Origin: Bryobacterales bacterium
Lineage (GTDB): Bacteria; Acidobacteriota; Terriglobia; Bryobacterales; Bryobacteraceae
Length of the DNA stretch: 7,596 nt
Assembly: GCA_009697495.1 (NCBI GenBank)
Contig: SHUN01000130.1
Coordinates: forward strand, 1 to 7,596
Reading direction: 5' to 3'
The notes beneath the pieces are model-generated. The model was not told where the DNA came from. It ran no database searches and worked only from the letters and a program-made list of their open reading frames with translations. The position numbers and the translations under genes were made by a program. Of the stretch, positions 1 through 5,938 are shown one piece after another; within the stretch, counting starts at the first letter, position 1; every line of letters starts with the position of its first letter.

Positions 1-66
1 CCAATCTGTCCGCGCCGCCGGCTGCCACACGATGTGAACATCCAGCGTGTCGTTCTTATATTCCAT
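1..66 (-). CDS. Possible partial coding frame running off the window edge
   Basis: On the minus strand, the frame beginning at ATG 66..64 stays open to the window edge and reads MEYKNDTLDVHIVWQPAA, which looks like real protein. The same frame is open back to the kinase stop, but the part from 174 to about 100 reads as unlikely, arginine- and alanine-rich protein. No Shine-Dalgarno motif precedes the ATG. The most likely reading is that this is the continuation of the gene that starts at 178 in another frame, separated from it by an indel at roughly 70-100. It could also be a separate small gene. The family was not recognised. Confidence 0.3.
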   Translation of the reverse strand, partial: MEYKNDTLDVHIVWQPAARTDW

Positions 67-178
67 CCAGCGGCCGTTGGCCAACGGGCACCTCGCCGGC
101 CGAGAAAAGATAGCACCAAGCGCCGCCGCCGATGGCCGCCGTCGCGAGCCCACAAACGATGAGAACACCGCGATTCAT
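56..178 (-). CDS. Short ORF with N-terminal hydrophobic segment, start coupled to the kinase stop
   Basis: The start ATG (178..176) overlaps the kinase stop TGA (177..175) as ATGA, the arrangement expected of a translationally coupled downstream gene. The frame gives 40 residues starting MNRGVLIVCGLATAAIGGG, with a basic residue followed by a hydrophobic stretch of about 20 residues. This suits a signal peptide or membrane anchor. It ends at TAA (58..56) just after the motif GEVPVGQRPL. Protein-like sequence continues in the +1 frame towards the window edge, so the gene is probably longer and interrupted by a frameshift, either a real mutation or a sequencing or assembly error. The product is not recognised. 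It probably acts in or beyond the membrane, in the same transcription unit as the acylase and kinase. Confidence 0.4.
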   Translation of the reverse strand: MNRGVLIVCGLATAAIGGGAWCYLFSAGEVPVGQRPLDGI

Positions 179-660
179 TGGATATATTCACCAACGGCGG
201 CGATACACTCCGCCAGCGGACGCGAACTATCAACAACGAGCCCAGCCCCCGTCCATGGATAGCTCTCGACGATTTCGGCGACCCGCTCGTCACTCAGATC
301 CAGACCCGGATGATGGCCGCGCCGCGCCCGGTTGCGCGCCAGCAAAATGTCCAGAGGCGCGGTGAACTCCACCCAATACAACGCGGCTCCCGATTCCCGC
401 GCCAACGCCCGGCAGGCGTCCCGATCCTCTTCTTGCCCAAACCCGCCGTCACAGATCACGATATCGGTATATCGCAAAAGATGGGAAGCCGTCCAGAGCA
501 CAGCGCGATAAGCAATCGCACGGTCGGCCCGCTTGTGCGCCGCGCCGGGCAGCAGCGCGGCTCGCGCGGCATCCATTTCCAGATGCGCATGGCCCAGCGC
601 TCGTCCGGCGCTCGATTTACCCGTGCACGGCGGACCGCAAAAAATAGCAAGCTTTTTCAT
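175..660 (-). CDS. Small P-loop kinase / AAA-type ATPase (AAA_33-like)
   Basis: This 161-residue protein begins MKKLAIFCGPPCTGKSS, with a Walker A P-loop GPPCTGKS at residues 9-16 directly after the first beta strand. EMDAAR (28-33) sits where related kinases bind substrate. A Walker-B-like strand ending in Asp71 (VICDGGF) and an arginine-rich LARNRARR segment (107-114) resembling a lid follow. This is the layout of small nucleotide- or small-molecule-phosphorylating kinases of the AAA_33 / zeta-toxin / chloramphenicol-phosphotransferase-like group; the substrate cannot be read from the sequence. The frame is open upstream to 831, but I chose ATG at 660. It sits directly before the P-loop strand, and upstream codons merely read the acylase tail out of frame. 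There is no Shine-Dalgarno motif. The start overlaps the mini-ORF stop (ATGA 660..657) and the stop overlaps the next start, so coupled translation is likely. Cytoplasmic. Confidence 0.85.
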   Translation of the reverse strand: MKKLAIFCGPPCTGKSSAGRALGHAHLEMDAARAALLPGAAHKRADRAIAYRAVLWTASHLLRYTDIVICDGGFGQEEDRDACRALARESGAALYWVEFTAPLDILLARNRARRGHHPGLDLSDERVAEIVESYPWTGAGLVVDSSRPLAECIAAVGEYIQ

Positions 661-765
661 GGCGTGAGAGTGAGAGTCGCCGTGGTCTGCCAGCCGCTGG
701 GGAAGTTCGAGTTTTTCATGGCGTAAGCGTGAGTGTCGCCTTCGTCTGCCAGCCGCTGGGGAAGT
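653..765. repeat. Tandem direct repeat of the acylase 3' end (two 54-bp copies, 59-bp period)
   Basis: Copy B covers 653-706 and copy A covers 712-765. Both start tttttcatggcgt and end tctgccagccgctggggaagt. By hand alignment 49 of 54 positions match. Beyond position 706/765 the copies diverge. Copy A is the true end of the acylase gene with its stop; copy B lies between the acylase and the kinase and includes the kinase start codon. Four of the five differences are silent in the acylase reading frame. Confidence 0.93.
657..719 (-). CDS. 20-codon mini-ORF derived from the duplicated acylase C-terminus
   Basis: Its start ATG (719..717) overlaps the acylase TGA, and its stop TGA (659..657) overlaps the kinase ATG, so it fills exactly the space between the two genes. 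It encodes MKNSN followed by FPSGWQTTATLTLTP. The latter 15 residues repeat the last 15 residues of the acylase (FPSGWQTKATLTLTP) with one change, T for K. The sequence arose by duplication of the acylase 3' end. Whether a peptide accumulates is unknown. The most economical role is passive: it carries ribosomes from acylase to kinase by termination-reinitiation. It may equally be a scar with no function. Confidence 0.45.
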   Translation of the reverse strand: MKNSNFPSGWQTTATLTLTP

Positions 766-2887
766 GCAGCGGGAAACTGCGCGCATTCGAATACGCGTCC
801 CACTGGTCCTTGAAATGGCCGGAGAGCGCATGCCCGCTTTGTCCGATCGGCAGATTCAGCATCCCGCCCCGCGGATCGCCGAAATCAACCACCATGCGCA
901 TCGACGGACCCACCCGCGAGGAGGTCTGCTTCACCGTTGTCGATGAGCCGCCGGCCCCCGCTGGACCGATCTGAAAATAACCGGACACCAACGGAATATT
1001 GCGCAGGACCGGGCTGGCGATGGTGAGTTTGTTGTACTCGCCCCACTGCCACTTCCGGACATTTTTGCCCTGCAGTCGCCCTCCCTCCTCGACGCCTTCC
1101 TGCAACGCGCGCAGCAGTTCATGATCCCAATCGGCGAACCATCCAGGCGGCCGCGCCCGCAGCAGCTTTTCGATGACCGCGAAATAAATGAACGGCTCCC
1201 ATTCCACAACCGGCAGGCCCGACGCCTTGGACGCGATCGCCCTGCGGAGATGGTTCGTCGCGTACGTCGCGATGGCCGGCTCGGGCGCATCGGCCCGCAT
1301 CTCGCCGTCCCACGCCCGCAGCAATCCAATCGAATCCAGAAGGTCCGGATTGGTTGCCTTCTTGCGATCCCAGGCCGCCGTAATCTGCCGCGCGATGAAA
1401 TGAGAAAACGGCGAGTAGATGTCCGCTTGCAACTTCACCATTTCCTCCGGCGTCCATTTGTCTTTCCGCGTCAACTCGGCCAGAATCCGATTGGCGCGAT
1501 AATGCGGCGCGAAGTTGCCGCTCACCGTATACGCGTAGTTCTCCGGGAACGGATTCTGATTGCCGGTGACGATGCGGCCGTCGGCGGGGTTAAAGAAAGA
1601 CGGCAGCTCTTCGAAGGGAATAAAACCCTGCCATTCGCAACTGCCTGCGACGCTGACGCGCTGGCCATTGCAGCCCTTGCGAATGGGGAGTTGCCCGGTC
1701 ACTTGCAGGCCGATGTTGCCGTCTTTGTCGGCGTAAGCGATATTCGACGCCGCTCCGGGAAACTCGCGCAACGCCTCGCGGAACTCCGTCCAATTGCGTG
1801 CGCGGTTCAACTTCACCAGCCCGATTCGGAACGGCACATTTTCAGCGCCCACCCAGCGCAGCGCCACCGGCTTTCCATTCGGCCCTTGCAATACGGGGCC
1901 GTGGGCGTTGACAACCTGTTCGAACGGTTCTCCCGCCGCCGTGCCCTTCACCGCGATGCGGTCCCGCTCCAGCAACGCCTGGTTCGACGCCGGTGTGTAG
2001 AGATCCTGCACGTCGAAACCCAGATTGGTGATGCCCCACGCTATATGCTCATTGCGTCCAACCACGATGGCCGGCACGCCCGGAATCGCCACGCCTGTCA
2101 CGTTCATCCCCGGGCTTTGCAAATGGGTCATATACCAGACGCCGGGCAGTGACCAGGCGATGTGCATATCGTTCGCAACTACCGCTTTTCCGCTGCTTGT
2201 GTGAACCCCGGACACCGCCCAGGCGTTCGAACCGGGTTGATGTTCGGAGCCCGTGCGATCCGGGAAAAGCTGAGCGATCTTGGCGCCGTCACCCTTGGCG
2301 TACATGGCCTCGCGCGTCAAGTCGTGTTTGTAGGTATTGCTCAACGTCTGCTGCATCATGAGGCCGACGAGCATGGTGTCCTCAATGCGCCAGGGATGCG
2401 GTTTGTAACCCAACAACGCGAACTCCAACGGCAGACGTCCGGCGTGGGTTTCCAGGTAATGGTTGACGCCGCGAGCGTAGGCGGCCAAGACGGCGCGGTC
2501 CTCCCCTGTGACCGTTCTCGCGCGCTGCTGCGCCAACCGCGAAATACGCAACCTGCGAAATTCGCGATCGCTCTCGAGCGCCGCCGGGCCGGCAACTTCG
2601 GCAAGCTCGCCGGCCGCCAGACGGCGGAACGACTCCATTTGCCAGAAGCGGTCCTGGGCGGTGACAAAGCCTTGCGCGAAGTACAGATCATCGGCCGATG
2701 CGGCGCGAATATGCGGCACGCCCAATGCGTCCCGCTCCACGCTCACCGGCTTGCCAACGGGCGCGTTGATCGTACCGCTCTCCGCCGGCAAGGGCCGCCA
2801 TGCGAACCAATAGACGCTGGCCAGCAAGGCAACGACAGCGACCGCGATCCCTACGTTGATAGACTGTATTAGTTTACGGGCGAACAC
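716..2887 (-). CDS. Penicillin acylase family N-terminal-nucleophile hydrolase (peptidase S45)
   Basis: The 723-residue protein belongs to the family that hydrolyses amide bonds of penicillins, cephalosporins or acyl-homoserine lactones; its own substrate is unknown. Residues 12-30 form a hydrophobic signal or anchor segment, so it is exported, probably periplasmic. The A-chain region contains VSVERDALGVPHIRA (48-62) and AQGFVTAQDRFWQME (71-85). PGSNAWAVSG (218-227) marks the expected self-cleavage point, with Ser220 as the predicted nucleophile of the B chain. NDMH (239-242) and SNIAYADKDGNIG (381-393), where Asn382 should line the oxyanion hole, are also conserved. Length is normal for a full precursor. 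The start is GTG 2887..2885 with no clear Shine-Dalgarno motif; no in-frame ATG occurs before residue 83, so an earlier start is required for the signal segment. It is first in a minus-strand unit with the mini-ORF and kinase. Confidence 0.95.
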   Translation of the reverse strand: MFARKLIQSINVGIAVAVVALLASVYWFAWRPLPAESGTINAPVGKPVSVERDALGVPHIRAASADDLYFAQGFVTAQDRFWQMESFRRLAAGELAEVAGPAALESDREFRRLRISRLAQQRARTVTGEDRAVLAAYARGVNHYLETHAGRLPLEFALLGYKPHPWRIEDTMLVGLMMQQTLSNTYKHDLTREAMYAKGDGAKIAQLFPDRTGSEHQPGSNAWAVSGVHTSSGKAVVANDMHIAWSLPGVWYMTHLQSPGMNVTGVAIPGVPAIVVGRNEHIAWGITNLGFDVQDLYTPASNQALLERDRIAVKGTAAGEPFEQVVNAHGPVLQGPNGKPVALRWVGAENVPFRIGLVKLNRARNWTEFREALREFPGAASNIAYADKDGNIGLQVTGQLPIRKGCNGQRVSVAGSCEWQGFIPFEELPSFFNPADGRIVTGNQNPFPENYAYTVSGNFAPHYRANRILAELTRKDKWTPEEMVKLQADIYSPFSHFIARQITAAWDRKKATNPDLLDSIGLLRAWDGEMRADAPEPAIATYATNHLRRAIASKASGLPVVEWEPFIYFAVIEKLLRARPPGWFADWDHELLRALQEGVEEGGRLQGKNVRKWQWGEYNKLTIASPVLRNIPLVSGYFQIGPAGAGGSSTTVKQTSSRVGPSMRMVVDFGDPRGGMLNLPIGQSGHALSGHFKDQWDAYSNARSFPLHFPSGWQTKATLTLTP

Positions 2888-2897
2888 AATTATTAGT
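2888..2897. promoter_or_regulatory. 10-bp gap between divergent start codons
   Basis: Only aattattagt-like A+T-rich sequence separates the acylase GTG (minus) from the CNNM-protein ATG (plus). Promoters and ribosome sites for both must overlap the opposite coding region, or one of the chosen starts is wrong. The surrounding stretch 2855-2897 is conspicuously A+T-rich against its neighbours, as promoters often are. TTGATA at 2856-2861 resembles a -35 box, but I found no well-spaced -10 partner on either strand. Confidence 0.4.
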
Positions 2898-4220
2898 ATG
2901 GCCGACTCCAGTTACGGATACCGATTTCTCCTTGTCGGCCTCATCGTCGCGACGAACGCCTTCTTCGCCGCGGCCGAAGCCTCGCTGTTGAGTGCCCGGA
3001 AATCGCGGATCCAACAACTCGCCGACGAGGGCGACGCGGGCGCCAAGGCCGCGCTGCAATTGCTGGCGAACCCGGAGCGACTGCTGTCCGTTGTGCAGGT
3101 CGGCGTCACCCTCGCCTCGCTGGGCCTGGGTTGGGCCGGCGAGGAAACGATTCACCAACTCTTTTTGAGCTGGATGCAGCCGCTGATTGTGCCGTGGACG
3201 GCGAAGATAGTTCCGGTGTTCGCGCTGGTCTTGTCCTTCGGTCTGATGACCTACATGCATGTGGTGATCGGCGAGGTGGTGCCAAAGAATATCGCGATTG
3301 AAACGGCGGACCGGTTTGCGGTGCTTGTTGCGCCGATTCTGCTGGTCTTCGCGCGCATTGCCGGGCCGTTGGTGACCATCATCGAACGATCGTCGAAACG
3401 GATTTCGCGGCAACTGGGATTGCGGGGGGACGGCGAGGGCGGCGGCGGGCATACTGTGGAAGAGTTGAAGTTCATCGTTTCGCTGTCGGAAGCGGAGGGG
3501 AAAATCCAAAAATTTCAACAACTCGCCATTCACCGGTTATTGGAGCTCGAAGACTATTCGGCGCGGGAAATCATGGTGCCGCGGAACAACATGGTGGCGG
3601 TTCCATTGCACATTTCACTGGAGCAACTTCTGGTGCTATTGAACGATCACCAGTTTTCGCGGCTGCCGGTGTACGAGCGAAGCTCCGATCAGATTGTCGG
3701 CATCGTCCACTTGAAGGACTTAATACACGTGCTGATGCAGCGCGGCGAGCTCACCAAGTTTAGCCTCAAAGACGTGATGCGAGTTCCAATTGTTGTGCCG
3801 GAAACGCGCAGCTTAAGCAACCTGATCGATGTGTTCCGCGCTCATAACACGCACATGGCGGTGGTTGTGGATGAGCACGGATCGACCACCGGTGTCGTCA
3901 CGCTGGAGGATGTCCTGGAGCAGGTTTTTGGTGAAATCGAGGACGAGCACGACATTTCCCGCCCGAAGGAGGATCACCAAGCGGCGGCAGTGGAATTGGA
4001 AGGGACGATCAACATCCCGGATCTGGCTAACCAGTATGGCGTGGCGTTGCCGGCCGATGGCGGCTTTGAAACGCTCGCCGGTTATCTGCTTTCGAAGCTC
4101 GGCGACCTGCCGCGGGAAGGAGTTGTGCTGGAGGAGGACGGCCGGCGATTTACGATCCTGAAGATGGAGCGGAACCGAATTGCGCGGGTACGCATTGAAA
4201 GGCTGGAGATTGCGCCGTGA
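2898..4220 (+). CDS. CNNM / CorC-HlyC family membrane protein (DUF21, CBS pair, CorC_HlyC)
   Basis: This is a 440-residue inner-membrane protein of the family long annotated as hemolysin-like and now linked to Mg2+/divalent cation transport or efflux. The DUF21 membrane domain fills residues 8-175 with hydrophobic segments near 8-26, 62-80, 104-124 and 139-160. It carries the motifs FFAAAEASLLSARKSRI (22-38), VGVTLASLGLGW (68-79) and HVVIGEVVPKNIAI (121-134). A cytoplasmic CBS pair follows: MVPRNNMVAV to IVGIVHLKDL (226-275), then VMRVPIVV to TTGVVTLEDVLEQVFGEI (293-346). The C-terminal CorC_HlyC domain spans about 360-438. All three domains are complete. The frame is open back to 2856, but ATG 2898 is preferred because the first membrane segment follows directly. 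No Shine-Dalgarno motif is visible. Its stop overlaps the GTG that begins the decayed alkylation-repair gene. Confidence 0.95.
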   Translation: MADSSYGYRFLLVGLIVATNAFFAAAEASLLSARKSRIQQLADEGDAGAKAALQLLANPERLLSVVQVGVTLASLGLGWAGEETIHQLFLSWMQPLIVPWTAKIVPVFALVLSFGLMTYMHVVIGEVVPKNIAIETADRFAVLVAPILLVFARIAGPLVTIIERSSKRISRQLGLRGDGEGGGGHTVEELKFIVSLSEAEGKIQKFQQLAIHRLLELEDYSAREIMVPRNNMVAVPLHISLEQLLVLLNDHQFSRLPVYERSSDQIVGIVHLKDLIHVLMQRGELTKFSLKDVMRVPIVVPETRSLSNLIDVFRAHNTHMAVVVDEHGSTTGVVTLEDVLEQVFGEIEDEHDISRPKEDHQAAAVELEGTINIPDLANQYGVALPADGGFETLAGYLLSKLGDLPREGVVLEEDGRRFTILKMERNRIARVRIERLEIAP

Positions 4221-4630
4221 CGCCGGGAGAGATGCATGCCGCTGGCCGCTTACCGCGCCTATACGGTGCATGTTCGGAACATCGCAAAACAGTTTGGCGC
4301 GGCGTTCGCGGCGTGGAGTGAAAAGGAGCGAACGGAGTTAACACGCGCGCTTTGGGAGAGCGGCAAGTTTGAAGAAGGCGCGGTGGCGATTCCGCTCTAC
4401 TCGTAAATGCGGCGAAAGTGCGGCATCCGGGAATGGAAAATCTTCACCCGCTGGCTCGAAAAATATGTCCGCGATTGGGCCCATTGCGATGCGTTGTGCG
4501 CGGACGTTTTGGGCTACAGGCTGATCGCGAATCCGGAATGGGTTTCGGAACTGAAAGGTTGGGCCGCCGCCATGCCGGTGTATCGACGGCGGGCAGCCGC
4601 GGCACCGGTTTCGCAGTTTCGAAAATGCTT
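4217..4630 (+). pseudogene. DNA alkylation repair (AlkD-like HEAT-repeat) gene, decayed
   Basis: Fragments in order resemble the DNA alkylation repair family, which removes alkylated bases using HEAT-like repeats. GTG 4217 overlaps the CNNM stop (GTGA) and gives MTPGEMHAA. The frame then shifts near 4235-4243 to AAYRAYTVHVRNIAKQFG and ELTRALWESGKFEE, typical of the N-terminal helices. TAA at 4404-4406 interrupts this frame. The same frame resumes at ATG 4407 with FTRWLEKYVRDWAHCDALCADVLG and finally PVYRRRAAAAPVSQF, matching the conserved W..CD.LC and RRAA segments. Similarity fades after about 4610-4630, so the C-terminal third, which normally completes a protein of roughly 220 residues, is missing. 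Longer open sequence past 4630 in this frame runs antisense to the DUF1080 gene and is not real coding. Family recognition is from memory of conserved motifs. Two disruptions plus truncation make a pseudogene much likelier than sequencing error. Confidence 0.75.
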
Positions 4631-4862
4631 GAGTTCCGGTCCTGCGAATTCGTGGCCGGCTATTGCCTTCGCGTTCAGGCAGCCCTCGATTAGCCGCCGT
4701 CGAGGTTTGATCTCTCTTCCACGCCAATTCAACGTAGATCATCCTGTCGCCCGCGCGTTTCCAGGAAAACCAACCCGAGTGGCAACCGAAAATCACGGAT
4801 TAGCGCCTGCATCCTGGCCCCAGGAGCGGCTGAAACCGAGGCGGCTGGAGCGCCTTACCGCC
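4631..4862. other. Stretch with no assignable gene
   Basis: No frame on either strand gives a convincing protein here. It sits where the C-terminal part of the alkylation-repair gene would be expected, but I could not recognise the conserved acidic and glycine-tryptophan segment of that family in any frame. The lost end was therefore probably deleted or replaced. A weak inverted repeat (ggcgg 4840-4844 with ccgcc 4858-4862) lies directly after the DUF1080 stop on the minus strand. It lacks a T-tract, so I do not call a terminator. No tRNA or insertion-sequence ends were seen. Confidence 0.5.
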
Positions 4863-5477
4863 CTACTCCTTAACGCTGATTTCCTTGAAATAGACGATGG
4901 AATTCGCGTCGTGGTTCTGGATCCCGATATACCCCTTATTGGCGCGAGGGCCGCGGACCGGCTTGTACCACTGCTTGCGCTCGGGCACGGCTTGGCCTTC
5001 CTTGTACTCGTTGACCAGCTTCCCATTCAGCTTCACTTTGGTCACGTCGCCTTTCAGTTCAATCTCCATCGTGTTCCATTCGCCCGCCGACTTTTGATTG
5101 CGTGCGGTCACTTTGCTGATGGAATAAATGGCGCCGGTGCAATGCCAGTCGTCGCCGCCGCCTTCGATTTGCACTTCATAGCCGTTGTGAACGCCGTACC
5201 AGGCATCTTTCGGCGGATCGGGCATGCGGATCACAACGCCGGAATTGCCGCGTTCCCCGGAGGTTTTGAAGACAATGCGAATGGTCGTGTCGCCAAACGC
5301 GGCGGGCTGAAAATAGAGCAGCCCCATGCCGCCGCCGGTTTTCAACGTTCCGTTTTCGGCGGTGAAACCGGGCCAGCCGACCTGCTTCCAGCCGGTCATG
5401 TCTTTGCCGTTGAACAGGGGCTTCCAACCGGCGAAGGCTGGCGAAGTGAGCAGAGCGAGAAGAAGAAGGATACGCAT
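4863..5477 (-). CDS. Secreted DUF1080 protein (3-keto-disaccharide hydrolase-like domain)
   Basis: This 204-residue protein has a signal peptide (MRILLLLALLTSPAFA, cleavage expected before Gly17) and then a single DUF1080 domain, a concanavalin-like beta sandwich. Characteristic segments are WKPLFNGKDMTGW (18-30), NSGVVIR (78-84), GYEVQIE (99-105), TGAIYSI (114-120), GEWNTMEIELKG (132-143) and GYIGIQNHDANSIVYFKEISVKE-type C-terminus from 182. Members of this family have been linked to 3-keto-disaccharide/glucoside hydrolysis; activity in this protein is inferred only from the domain. Length matches a single-domain member. The start ATG 5477 lies 3 bp after the stop of the preceding gene, with no clear Shine-Dalgarno motif, so coupling is likely. 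It is last in the minus-strand unit with the foldase and the small secreted protein. Confidence 0.93.
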   Translation of the reverse strand: MRILLLLALLTSPAFAGWKPLFNGKDMTGWKQVGWPGFTAENGTLKTGGGMGLLYFQPAAFGDTTIRIVFKTSGERGNSGVVIRMPDPPKDAWYGVHNGYEVQIEGGGDDWHCTGAIYSISKVTARNQKSAGEWNTMEIELKGDVTKVKLNGKLVNEYKEGQAVPERKQWYKPVRGPRANKGYIGIQNHDANSIVYFKEISVKE

Positions 5478-5480
5478 TGT

Positions 5481-5867
5481 TTATTGCTTTTTAGCCTCAA
5501 ACGGACGAGCTTGGCCGCCTTCGCGTTCCGCGTTTCCTTTGAGGACGCTGCCTGCAACCGTGCCGCTATAGCTCATCTTCATGTCGCCATTCGGCGTTGA
5601 GATCATGGTGGTGAACGAGAACGTATTCCCGTCGATCTTGCCGTCCTTGATTTCACCGGGCGGCGGTTCCATGTCGCCGAACTTCATGGAGAACTTGCCG
5701 GTGAGCTTATCGCCTTCGGCCTTGAGTTCAAAGGTTTGGACGATGGTCATCGACTGGCCGTCGCGCTCCACTTTGCGTTCAGAAACCCACTTGCCGTCGA
5801 TTGGGCCAGCGACGGCGGTTGCCGCGAGCAACAGGGCGCTGGCGGCGAGGGATAGGATACGATTCAT
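5481..5867 (-). CDS. Small secreted beta-rich protein of unknown function
   Basis: The 128-residue product has a clear signal peptide (residues 1-20, ending AATAVA before Gly21). After it comes a run of alternating strands and turns: GKWVSERKV, MTIVQTFELKAEGDKLTGKF, GEIKDGKIDGNTFSFTT and MKMSYSGTVAGSVLKG. This pattern, with 'GDKLTG', 'IDGNTFSF' and 'Y.G.v.G..l.G' repeats, occurs in small lipocalin-like or beta-barrel exported proteins common in Acidobacteriota and Planctomycetota. I know of no established function. GGAG sits five bases before ATG 5867 on the minus strand, which supports the start. It lies 71 bp after the foldase gene and 3 bp before the DUF1080 gene, suggesting shared transcription with both. 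A hairpin precedes its ribosome site. Confidence 0.88.
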   Translation of the reverse strand: MNRILSLAASALLLAATAVAGPIDGKWVSERKVERDGQSMTIVQTFELKAEGDKLTGKFSMKFGDMEPPPGEIKDGKIDGNTFSFTTMISTPNGDMKMSYSGTVAGSVLKGNAEREGGQARPFEAKKQ

Positions 5868-5878
5868 GACTACTCCAG

Positions 5879-5906
5879 GGCGGGACAGGTCTATTTCTGT
5901 CCTGCC
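5879..5906 (-). promoter_or_regulatory. Hairpin in the leader of the small secreted protein gene
   Basis: A 10-bp inverted repeat (5879-5888 with 5897-5906, one G-T pair) encloses an 8-base loop. It lies between the foldase stop and the GGAG of the next gene on the minus strand. No T-tract follows in either direction, so it is a poor intrinsic terminator. A leader hairpin, RNA-processing site or stability element between cistrons fits better. Confidence 0.5.
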
Positions 5907-5913
5907 ACTTGGG

Positions 5914-5919
5914 AGTATA
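5914..5919 (-). promoter_or_regulatory. Possible -10 element (TATACT)
   Basis: TATACT on the minus strand matches a sigma70-type -10 box and sits about 50 bases before the start at 5867. The sequence 16-18 bases upstream gives no good -35 hexamer. It could provide an internal promoter for the small secreted protein and DUF1080 genes, transcribing through the hairpin. Weak evidence. Confidence 0.25.
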
Positions 5920-5938
5920 GCGGATTAGGGCGCTGGAA

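Noticed and set aside
178..726. 182-residue plus-strand ORF opposite the kinase
   Set aside because: It is antisense to the P-loop kinase and has no motif or ribosome site.
661..831. N-terminal extension of the kinase to 218 residues
   Set aside because: The extension reads the acylase 3' end and its repeat out of frame and is arginine-rich nonsense. The P-loop strand begins right at ATG 660.
1121..2872. Two long plus-strand ORFs opposite the acylase (1121-2152 and 2162-2872)
   Set aside because: They are antisense to a gene with full family motifs, and their translations are arginine-rich without domain features. They reflect G+C-rich codon usage.
2874..3533. 219-residue minus-strand ORF opposite the CNNM gene
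   Set aside because: It is a shadow of the DUF21 domain, with arginine-, glutamine- and histidine-rich sequence and no features.
4680..4740. tRNA-like T-arm around gaggtttgatctc
   Set aside because: The flanking bases do not pair as a T stem, and no anticodon or acceptor arm can be built on either strand.
4813..4824. cctgg-cc-ccagg inverted repeat as a terminator after the DUF1080 gene
   Set aside because: The loop would be only two bases, the stem is short, and no T-tract follows.
4631..5600. Continuation of the frame from ATG 4407 as a 397-residue protein
   Set aside because: After about 4630 it runs antisense through the DUF1080 gene and into the small secreted protein gene, and loses all protein-like character.
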